DNA from: Flavobacterium psychrolimnae
GTDB lineage: Bacteria; Bacteroidota; Bacteroidia; Flavobacteriales; Flavobacteriaceae
Assembly: GCF_003312425.1 (NCBI RefSeq)
Contig: NZ_QNUX01000015.1
Coordinates: 1-64,000 of the forward strand
Reading direction: 5' to 3'
Length of the DNA stretch: 64,000 nucleotides
Shown here: piece after piece, positions 26,263-34,438 of the stretch
Numbering within the stretch: the first letter of the stretch is position 1
Layout: the number at the start of each line of letters is the position of its first letter
Notes under the pieces: generated by a model
Told to the model about the DNA's origin: nothing
Databases searched by the model: none
The model's input: the letters and a program-made list of their open reading frames with translations, nothing else
Translations under genes and position numbers: made by a program

Positions 26263-27528
26263 TTATGATTTCTTGCCGAAATCGGCTGGAAAAATCAAAA
26301 AGCGCGACAAAATTAGTCCCGGAATCGTTGCTAGAAATACCCAAATAAAGAAATTTCCATAGCCAAGATATTCTTGGATATAACCACTTATCATTCCCGG
26401 AAGCATCATTCCTAAAGCCATAAATCCAGTTGCAATCGAGTAATGAGACGTTTTTGATTCGCCATCAGCGACATAAATCAAGTACATCATGAAAGCGGCA
26501 AAACCAAATCCGTAGCCAAATTGCTCTGCGATAACGGTTGCATAAACATACAAAACGGAACCAGGATGAAAATGTGAAAGTAAAATGAACCCAATTATAG
26601 GTAAGTGCATGGCCAAAATCATTGGCAACATCCATTTTCCTAATCCGTCTCGTGAAATTACGATTCCGCCTAAAATTCCACCAACAGTAAGTGCAATCAC
26701 GCCAAAAGTTCCATAAATAACTCCAACATCCTGAGTGGTTAAACCCATTCCTCCTGCTGTTACAGGATCAATTAAAAAAGGAGTCAGCATTTTTAACAAT
26801 TGCGATTCCCCTAATCTGAATAATAGAATGAAAGCCAGAACTAAACCAATTTGTTTCTTTTGAAAAAAAGTAGCGAAAACAGCAGCAAAACTTTTATTTG
26901 CAACCGATTCCGTTGTTGTTTCTACGATTTTTGCTTCCATTTTTGGAGTCGAAAAATAATTGTAAATTGTAATTACGGTCATGATTAATCCTACAACTAT
27001 CATTGTATAGGACCATGCTTTTTGCTTATCGCCAAATTCTTGTTCTAAATAACCAGCAATAAATACCATTAATCCATTTCCGGTAAGCATCGAAAGTCTA
27101 TAAAAAGTACTTCTGATTCCAAGAAAAAAAGATTGTTGGTCTTTTTCTAAAGCCAACATGTAAAATCCATCGCTGGCTACATCATTTGAGGCCGATGCAA
27201 ATGCAGCAACCCAAAAAACGGCTAAACTGATAACGAAAAAATTACTCAAAGGAATCGTTAAACCCACAATCAAAAAAGCAAGAGAAATAAGCAATTGCAT
27301 GCTCAAAAACCATTTTCTTTTAGTCGAATAGAGATCAATAAACGGACTCCACAACGGTTTAATCACCCAAGGCAAATAGAGTAAGCTGGTATAAATTCCA
27401 ATGTCTTCATTATTGATTCCGAGGTTTTTGTACATAATCACCGAAACCGAAATAATGATGGCGTAAGGCAAGCCGGAAGCAAAGTTTAAAACGGGAATCC
27501 AATACCAAGGTCTATTGTCTGTTTTCAT
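26263..27528 (-). CDS. AmpG-like MFS permease
   Basis: A 421-residue major-facilitator transporter with about twelve membrane helices. The opening RPWYWIPVLNFASGLPYAI and the following GINNEDIGIYTSLLYLPW resemble AmpG, which imports GlcNAc-anhydro-muropeptides. It lies between a secreted family-10-like hydrolase and a NagZ-like GH3 gene, which supports that reading. I start at MKTDNRPW; an upstream ATG adds three residues. Confidence 0.8.
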   Translation of the reverse strand: MKTDNRPWYWIPVLNFASGLPYAIIISVSVIMYKNLGINNEDIGIYTSLLYLPWVIKPLWSPFIDLYSTKRKWFLSMQLLISLAFLIVGLTIPLSNFFVISLAVFWVAAFASASNDVASDGFYMLALEKDQQSFFLGIRSTFYRLSMLTGNGLMVFIAGYLEQEFGDKQKAWSYTMIVVGLIMTVITIYNYFSTPKMEAKIVETTTESVANKSFAAVFATFFQKKQIGLVLAFILLFRLGESQLLKMLTPFLIDPVTAGGMGLTTQDVGVIYGTFGVIALTVGGILGGIVISRDGLGKWMLPMILAMHLPIIGFILLSHFHPGSVLYVYATVIAEQFGYGFGFAAFMMYLIYVADGESKTSHYSIATGFMALGMMLPGMISGYIQEYLGYGNFFIWVFLATIPGLILSRFLIFPADFGKKS

Positions 27529-27555
27529 GAAAGGCAAATTATAATCGATTAAATT

Positions 27556-29088
27556 TTATAGCGTAAAGTTTACTAAAGTTGGGTCACTTTCATTACCATA
27601 AAAATCAATGAATGTAATCGCGCACGTGGTGTTTTTGTCTAATTTATAAGTTGGAATCACTACTTCAACCGTATCATTATCGTCTTTGAATGCTATTTTA
27701 TCAATAATTTGACTCGGATCGTTGATGTCAATTTTTGAATTCAATTTTGCTCCATAAACCATAACATAACGCACTTTGCTGTACATAGGATAGGTCACAT
27801 TAAATCGTGATGCAATTGGATCTATCAAAATGTTATTTGCAGTTGGTACTATAGCCATTTTTTTTACGGAACCGGGCACTACAGTTGGAAGAGCAGGATA
27901 TTTGTATTGGTTTTCTGTTAGTAATTTAGTCACAGTTTGATTTCTGTTCAAAAATGATTTGGCACTAAAAAAAGCATTTCCCTGAATGTTTTTGTAGGAT
28001 CTGGTAATATCTATTTGATTTGGAATTTCTTGTGGATTATTCCATCTTTTATCAGAATCCGCATTAATTTTATAGGTTCCGTTTCCAATGTAAATTGCGG
28101 TATTTGTTGAGTTTTCAGACCACCAACGCAATAGTTTTGAATAAGAAGCTTTAGGGTGATCCATACTCCAATACAATTGAGGAACTAAATAATCAATCCA
28201 TTTGTTCTCCATCCACGCTAAAGGATCAGCGAATAAATCATCGTAATTTGTTTGTCCTGCTTCAGTTTCAGAACCTCTGGGATCTACTGATTTATTTCTC
28301 CATACTCCAAATGGGCTAATACCGAATTGCACCCATGGTTTAATACTTTTTATAGATAAAGAAACACATCGCACAAAATTATTTACATTCGAGCGTCTCC
28401 AATCTTCAATACTTAGTCCATCTCCGTATTTTATGTACGAAGCAGTATCATTAAATAGCTCTCCTTTTATTCTGTATGGATAAAAATAATCGTCAAAATG
28501 TATCGCATCGATATCGTATTTTTCCACAACTTCCTCTACAATAGCCAATAAATGGTTCTGAACTTCTGGTAATGCCGGATTGTAATAATATTTTCCACCG
28601 TATTTAATCATCCAATCTGGATGCTTGAAAAAATCATGATTTGGACTCAAAAGCGAAGTATTATAATCCATCGTAGCTCTGTATGGATTCATCCAAGCAT
28701 GAAACTCAAAACCTCTGGCATGCGTTTCAGCAATCATCCAAGCTAATGTGTCAAAATAAGGTTTTGGAGCCTGACCTTCTTTTCCGGTCAAAAAACGGGA
28801 CCATGGTGCTAATTCTGTTGGATAAAAAGCATCCCCAACGCTTCTGATTTGCACAATTACAGCATTATAATTTAGTTTTTTATAAGCGTCTAAAATTTCT
28901 ATATAATCCGCTTTTTGTTTGGCAACATTATCAGTACTCATTTTCGGCCAGTCAATATTTACCACGGTAGCAATCCAAACGGCTCTAAATTCATTTTTTG
29001 GATTTGTAGCCAATACCTGTGCATTACCATTCCAAAAAGAAAGTAACAGGAAAGTAATAAGCAAAAGAGTGTGCTTGAAATTTTTCAT
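27556..29088 (-). CDS. Exported family-10-like glycoside hydrolase (GHL10/YngK type)
   Basis: A 510-residue secreted protein with a signal peptide (ending near WNGNAQ). Its TIM-barrel of the GHL10 family contains FRAVWIATVVNIDWP, VIVQIRSVGDAFYPTE, FHAWMNPYR and AIHFDDYFYPY. A C-terminal fibronectin-like region follows from about residue 395. The family includes peptidoglycan-associated hydrolases, but substrate is unproven. It is the first gene of a minus-strand group with the AmpG-like permease (18 bases after) and GH3. Confidence 0.85.
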   Translation of the reverse strand: MKNFKHTLLLITFLLLSFWNGNAQVLATNPKNEFRAVWIATVVNIDWPKMSTDNVAKQKADYIEILDAYKKLNYNAVIVQIRSVGDAFYPTELAPWSRFLTGKEGQAPKPYFDTLAWMIAETHARGFEFHAWMNPYRATMDYNTSLLSPNHDFFKHPDWMIKYGGKYYYNPALPEVQNHLLAIVEEVVEKYDIDAIHFDDYFYPYRIKGELFNDTASYIKYGDGLSIEDWRRSNVNNFVRCVSLSIKSIKPWVQFGISPFGVWRNKSVDPRGSETEAGQTNYDDLFADPLAWMENKWIDYLVPQLYWSMDHPKASYSKLLRWWSENSTNTAIYIGNGTYKINADSDKRWNNPQEIPNQIDITRSYKNIQGNAFFSAKSFLNRNQTVTKLLTENQYKYPALPTVVPGSVKKMAIVPTANNILIDPIASRFNVTYPMYSKVRYVMVYGAKLNSKIDINDPSQIIDKIAFKDDNDTVEVVIPTYKLDKNTTCAITFIDFYGNESDPTLVNFTL

Positions 29089-29289
29089 CAGAGTAATGTT
29101 TATAAAGTATTCAAAAATAGTTTTTTTAGTGAAATTTACCAGTTAAAATGGTTTTAAAATTTGACTTATTTTAACAGCTCAATTTCTTTGCCAATTTTTT
29201 CAAAATGAAATTAAAGAATACTTTGTCTTTAATAATAAAAGGATTTGAATATTTCTTATCAGTTTTTAAAGTATAAACCGCTATATATT

Positions 29290-29297
29290 TATATTTG
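29290..29297 (+). promoter_or_regulatory. -7 box of the FAD/Fe-S oxidoreductase gene
   Basis: TATATTTG, a match to TAnnTTTG, 28 nt before the chosen start codon and downstream of a longer possible start at 29245. It supports starting the protein at 29326. Confidence 0.5.
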
Positions 29298-29325
29298 TGA
29301 AAATAATAGCAATTTACGCCACCAC

Positions 29326-32241
29326 ATGTCAATTACGCCTCAATTACAAGAATTATCTCAGTCATTAGAAGGAACACTTTTACATGATGATCTTCATAAA
29401 ACACTGTATGCCACAGATGCTTCTGCTTATCGGATTATGCCAATTGCTGTAGCGATTCCAAAAACTGAGAAAGATATAGTCAAAATTATTCGCTTTGCAG
29501 CAAAAAATAAAATTTCAATTACGCCCAGAACTGCCGGAACTTCACTGGCAGGTCAAACAGTAGGTAATGGAATAATTGTGGATGTTTCGAAACATTTTAC
29601 CAAGATTGTCTCTTTTGATAATGATAAAAAAACAATTACCGTGCAGCCGGGAGTAATTCGGGACGAACTGAATTTATATTTAAAAGAACACGGATTGTTT
29701 TTTGGACCCAATACTTCAACCTCAAATCGATGTATGATTGGTGGAATGGTAGGTAATAATTCATCAGGAACCACGTCAATTCGATACGGAGTTACCCGAG
29801 ATAAAATAGTGGAAATTAAAGCGATTTTGAGTGACGGAAGTTCGGCAGTGTTTAAGGAAATAACTTCTGCTGAATTCATTGAAAAAACAAAAGGAAACAC
29901 GCTCGAAAATTCTATTTACAAAACGATTTATGAGGAGCTTTCGAATACAGAAAATCAAAAAGAGATTATAAAAGAATTTCCGAAACCTGAAATTCATAGA
30001 CGAAATACCGGATATGCGATTGATTTATTATTGAAATCGGAACTTTTTGGAGGAACAGAAAATACTATAAATTTAGGGAAACTCCTTTGCGGAAGCGAGG
30101 GAACATTGGCTTTTACTACAGAAATCACATTGAAAGTTGATGATTTACCACCAACGAATAATGTTATGGTAGTAGCTCATTTTCATACCATTCAGGAAAG
30201 TTTAGAAGCTGTGGTTACGGCGATGAAACATCATTTGTTTACGTGTGAAATGATGGATGACACGATATTGGATTGTACCAAAACCAACCGCGAACAAGCC
30301 AAAAACAGATTTTTTATTCAAGGCGAACCAAAAGCGGTTATCATGCTCGAAGTGGCGTCGCATCACAGTATGGAAGATGCCGAATCGCAAGCAAATGCTT
30401 TAATCGCTGATTTGGAAAGAAATAATTTCGGGTATGCTTTGCCAAAAATTTACGGAGCTGATATTGATAAAATAAATGAGTTGCGAAAAGCAGGTCTCGG
30501 GCTTTTAGGAAGTATTGTAGGCGATAATAAAGCGGCAGATTCTATTGAAGATACCGCAGTTGAGTTGAGTGATTTACCCAATTATATTGCCGAATTCTCC
30601 GCCATGATGGAGCGCCACGGTCAGAGTGCTATTTATTATGCACATGCCGGTGCCGGAGAGTTGCATTTGCGACCAGTTTTAAATTTAAAAACAAAAGAAG
30701 GGCTGCATCAATTTAGAAACATTGCAACCGAAGTCGCAATTTTAGTCAAAAAATACAGAGGTTCGCTGAGCGGAGAACATGGAGACGGAATTGTGCGTGG
30801 GGAGTTTTTGCCATTCATGATTGGAGACCAGAATTATGAATTGTTGAAACGAATCAAACATGCTTTTGACCCTAACACTATCTTAAACGTGGGTAAAATC
30901 GTAAATGCTTTCAAAATGGATGAAAACCTTCGGGTGGAAGCGGGCAGAGTGGAACCGGAAATACAAACTATTCAGGATTTCTCGGATAGTATGGGGATTT
31001 TGCGTGCCGCAGAGAAATGCAATGGTTCTGGTGATTGCAGAAAATTACCTTCTGCTGGCGGGACTTTGTGTCCAAGTTATCGCGCTACCCTAAATGAAAA
31101 AGATACGACTCGCGCCAGAGCAAATGCGTTGAGAGAATATCTTACGCATTCAGAAAAAGATAATAAATTCGATCACGAAGAATTATATAAAGTATTTGAA
31201 TTGTGTGTGAGTTGTAAAGCTTGCGCCAGCGAATGTCCCAGTAATGTGGATGTAGCGGCTTTAAAATCGGAGTTTTTGTACCAATACCAAAAAGCAAATG
31301 GATTTTCATGGCGCAATAAAGTGTTTGCTTTTAATGCAAAACTTAACGGGCTGGGAAGTATCACTCCAAAGTTTACGAATTTTATGGTGAATTTGCCTTT
31401 GGTGAAAAAAAGTATGGGAATTGCATCCAAAAGAGAAGTACCGCTTTTGGCTCCAAAGACATTTCGAAAATGGTATGAGAAAAACTGGAATCAGGCGCCA
31501 AGTGATTCTTTTGTCAACGGAAAAGTATGTCTGTTTTGTGACGAGTTCACTAATTTTTATGATGTTTCAGTTGGAATTGATGCGTATGAATTATTAACAG
31601 CGTTAGGATACGAAGTAATTCTGGTGGACCATGAAGAAAGCGGAAGAGCTTTTATTTCGAAAGGTTTTCTCGAAGAAGCAAAAGCAATTGCGAATATAAA
31701 TGTTGAAATTTTTTCCAATTACGTTACTGCAGATTTTCCTTTGATAGGAATCGAACCTTCGGCGATATTGACCTTTAGGGACGAATACATTCGGCTGGCT
31801 GACGATAAAGAAGGTGCCGAAAAATTAGCCAAAAATGTATTTACGATTGAAGAGTTTTTCAAAAATGAGATTTCAAAAGGTAAAATTCATGCAGAACAAT
31901 TTTCTGAAGAGGAAAAAACAATAAAAATTCACGGACATTGCCATCAAAAGTCATTGAGCACGATGGAAGCGACTTTTGCAATGTTGAATGTACCAAAAAA
32001 TAGTTCGGTTACCATTTATAATTCAGGTTGTTGTGGTATGGCAGGTTCTTTCGGATATGAAAAAGAACATTATGAAATCAGCATGCAAATGGGTGAAGAT
32101 ACATTGTTTCCAAAAATTAGAACAACTGATCCAACAACAACTATTGCTGCAGCAGGAACCAGTTGTCGCCACCAGATTTTTGATGGAACGAGCAGAAAAG
32201 CATTGCATCCGGTGACAATTTTAAGGAATTGTTTGAAATAG
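29326..32241 (+). CDS. Fused FAD-linked oxidase / iron-sulfur oxidoreductase (D-lactate dehydrogenase type)
   Basis: A 971-residue fusion of a GlcD-like flavoprotein and a GlcF-like iron-sulfur protein. The N-terminal PCMH FAD-binding domain includes ITPRTAGTSLAGQTVG and MIGGMVGNNSSGT (residues about 40-240). The FAD-oxidase C domain ends in SLSGEHGDGIVRG. A ferredoxin-like segment has CVSCKACASECP, and the end carries CCG-type motifs (HGHCHQKS, SGCCGMAGSFG). Such proteins oxidise D-lactate or other 2-hydroxyacids and feed electrons to quinone; the substrate is inferred only. Confidence 0.9.
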   Translation: MSITPQLQELSQSLEGTLLHDDLHKTLYATDASAYRIMPIAVAIPKTEKDIVKIIRFAAKNKISITPRTAGTSLAGQTVGNGIIVDVSKHFTKIVSFDNDKKTITVQPGVIRDELNLYLKEHGLFFGPNTSTSNRCMIGGMVGNNSSGTTSIRYGVTRDKIVEIKAILSDGSSAVFKEITSAEFIEKTKGNTLENSIYKTIYEELSNTENQKEIIKEFPKPEIHRRNTGYAIDLLLKSELFGGTENTINLGKLLCGSEGTLAFTTEITLKVDDLPPTNNVMVVAHFHTIQESLEAVVTAMKHHLFTCEMMDDTILDCTKTNREQAKNRFFIQGEPKAVIMLEVASHHSMEDAESQANALIADLERNNFGYALPKIYGADIDKINELRKAGLGLLGSIVGDNKAADSIEDTAVELSDLPNYIAEFSAMMERHGQSAIYYAHAGAGELHLRPVLNLKTKEGLHQFRNIATEVAILVKKYRGSLSGEHGDGIVRGEFLPFMIGDQNYELLKRIKHAFDPNTILNVGKIVNAFKMDENLRVEAGRVEPEIQTIQDFSDSMGILRAAEKCNGSGDCRKLPSAGGTLCPSYRATLNEKDTTRARANALREYLTHSEKDNKFDHEELYKVFELCVSCKACASECPSNVDVAALKSEFLYQYQKANGFSWRNKVFAFNAKLNGLGSITPKFTNFMVNLPLVKKSMGIASKREVPLLAPKTFRKWYEKNWNQAPSDSFVNGKVCLFCDEFTNFYDVSVGIDAYELLTALGYEVILVDHEESGRAFISKGFLEEAKAIANINVEIFSNYVTADFPLIGIEPSAILTFRDEYIRLADDKEGAEKLAKNVFTIEEFFKNEISKGKIHAEQFSEEEKTIKIHGHCHQKSLSTMEATFAMLNVPKNSSVTIYNSGCCGMAGSFGYEKEHYEISMQMGEDTLFPKIRTTDPTTTIAAAGTSCRHQIFDGTSRKALHPVTILRNCLK

Positions 32242-32428
32242 AACCTATTTCTTTACAAATAGAAAAATTGGTATTTAATTTAGTTTGCCAAAAACAACCG
32301 AACACTTTTTTAAAAATAAAAATAATAAAATTCTTTTATATTATTATATCCGAACAAAATTTATATTATTGCAAATTGCAAGTAAAAAGGCGTACAAATA
32401 GATTAATTTTTAATTATAAAATTTAGAT

Positions 32429-34105
32429 ATGGCATTTTCAAGTTTATTTAGAAGAAAATCAACAACAACAATACTACAGCAAGGTGGTGATGGAGATCAC
32501 ACTGAACTTCACAAGGTTTTGACAGTTAGGGATCTTACTTTTTTTGGGATTGCCGCAATCATTGGTGGCGGAACTTTTAGTGCGATAGGAAATGCGTGTT
32601 TTTCTGGAGGCCCAGGAGTAGTAATACTTTATATCATTTGTGCTATCGCCTGTGGATTTACCGCTATGTGCTATGCTGAATTTGCCTCACGTGTCCCAAT
32701 TTCTGGAAGTGCATATACCTATGCTTATGTCTCTTTTGGGGAATTATTTGCATGGATTATCGGATGGGCTTTGATAATGGAATATTCTATCGGGAACATT
32801 TATATTGCTTTTTCTTGGAGTGGCTATTTTACGAATTTGTTGGAAACTTTTCAAATTCATTTGCCTGAGTGGCTCACGATAAATTATCAATCGGCACATT
32901 CTGCCTTTTTAGAAAATAAAGCAGGAGAAGGATTTAATGCTTGGCAAACTGCTCCGATGGTGGGGAACTTGAAAATAATTTTTGATATGCCTGCGGTTGT
33001 GATCAATTTACTAATCACTTATTTAGTTTACAGAGGTACAAAAGAGTCCAGAAATATAAGCAACTTCATGGTAATGATTAAGTTGGTGATTATAGTTTTA
33101 GTCATTGTAGTTGGTGCGTTTTATGTAGATATTGATAATTGGACTCCGTTTATGCCTAATGGTTTCAAAGGAGTTATGGGTGGTGTTTCGGCAGTTTTCT
33201 TTGCTTATATTGGATTTGATGCCGTTTCAACATTGGCAGAAGAAAGTAAAAATCCACAACGTGATTTACCTCGCGGTATGATTTATTCCCTACTGGTTTG
33301 TACCGTTGTCTATATTATTTTAGCATTGGTAATTACAGGGATGGTTTCCTATACATTACTCGGCGTTAGCGATCCTCTAGCTGAAATATTTGCTTTGAAA
33401 GGCGTAAAATGGATGTTATTTATTGTTTCCATTGCGGCTGTGGTGGCTATGACTAGTGTAATGTTAGTTTTTCAAATGGGACAACCGAGAATTTGGATGA
33501 CAATGAGTCGTGATGGACTGATGCCAAAGAAATTTTCTGAGATTCATCCAAAATATAAAACACCTGGATTTGCAACTATCGTAACTGGTTTAGTGGTTGG
33601 AATTCCAATTTTTTTCACCGATGAAAACTTTGTATTAGACTTTACCAGTATTGGGACTTTATTTGCTTTCGTATTGGTTTGTGGAGGGGTTTTAATGTTA
33701 TCTCCTCAAAGCGAAGCTGAAATTGCAGAGCGTAAGATCAATGGAAAATTCAAAATCCCGTATATAAATTCTAAGTTTATTTTTCCTCTATTGGTTGTGG
33801 TTTCAGCATTGTTAATTCAGTATTTATTTCCGACTTTCTTTGCTGATACTTTCGATTTCTCAGCAGATAACATGACAACAAATAGCACGATGATCATTTT
33901 CTTTATATTGTGTATTGTGATGGCGGTTCTATCATTCCTAAAAAACCTTTCTTTGATTCCGTTATTGGGATTAATCTCTTGTTGTTATTTGCTGACCGGA
34001 ATGGCAGTTTCTAACTGGAAATGGTTCGGTGTTTGGTTGCTAATCGGATTAGTGTTTTACTTTATTTACGGATACAAAAACAGTAAATTGAATACCAATA
34101 AATAA
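32429..34105 (+). CDS. APC superfamily amino-acid permease
   Basis: A 558-residue inner-membrane transporter with twelve or more hydrophobic segments. It resembles the cationic amino-acid transporter group: GIAAIIGGGTFSAIGN in helix 1, AEFASRVPISGSAYTY, GFDAVSTLAEESKNPQRDLPRG in the middle, and a long C-terminal helix bundle. Substrate is not decidable. It is a single-gene unit ending in a clear terminator. Confidence 0.88.
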   Translation: MAFSSLFRRKSTTTILQQGGDGDHTELHKVLTVRDLTFFGIAAIIGGGTFSAIGNACFSGGPGVVILYIICAIACGFTAMCYAEFASRVPISGSAYTYAYVSFGELFAWIIGWALIMEYSIGNIYIAFSWSGYFTNLLETFQIHLPEWLTINYQSAHSAFLENKAGEGFNAWQTAPMVGNLKIIFDMPAVVINLLITYLVYRGTKESRNISNFMVMIKLVIIVLVIVVGAFYVDIDNWTPFMPNGFKGVMGGVSAVFFAYIGFDAVSTLAEESKNPQRDLPRGMIYSLLVCTVVYIILALVITGMVSYTLLGVSDPLAEIFALKGVKWMLFIVSIAAVVAMTSVMLVFQMGQPRIWMTMSRDGLMPKKFSEIHPKYKTPGFATIVTGLVVGIPIFFTDENFVLDFTSIGTLFAFVLVCGGVLMLSPQSEAEIAERKINGKFKIPYINSKFIFPLLVVVSALLIQYLFPTFFADTFDFSADNMTTNSTMIIFFILCIVMAVLSFLKNLSLIPLLGLISCCYLLTGMAVSNWKWFGVWLLIGLVFYFIYGYKNSKLNTNK

Positions 34106-34130
34106 ATAAGAATAAAAGATATAAAATGAG

Positions 34131-34158
34131 CCGTTTCTATTTCAGAAACGGTTTTTTT
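34131..34158 (+). terminator. Terminator after amino-acid permease
   Basis: Stem CCGTTTCT (34131-34138) with AGAAACGG (34144-34151), loop ATTTC, followed by seven T residues. Confidence 0.88.
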
Positions 34159-34159
34159 G

Positions 34160-34438
34160 TACTAAATAATGAAGTGCTGAGAAAGATATTAAACAAAGGA
34201 TTGAGTGAAATCAACTTTAGATGATTTTATAGAGTGAAATTTTCATAAAAAAAAGAATTCAAAACTAAACCTAATATTAAAAAAATTCTCGAAATAAAGA
34301 AAAGGCTCAAAACATCCGATTAGTTAGAGTGAAATTTGTCAAAAAAAAGCATTTAAGAGGCAATAACTAAGAATAATACTAAAATTAATAAAATATTATG
34401 CTCCTATTATATTTTTTTATATATTTATTTTATTAATC
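34160..34438. other. AT-rich spacer with short direct repeat
   Basis: No gene is seen before the histidine kinase. The sequence TAGAGTGAAATTT with a following run of A residues occurs twice (34230-34255 and 34325-34349), and a related TGAGTGAAAT is found at 34202. They may be kinase-regulatory sites or simply A-rich repeats. Confidence 0.4.
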
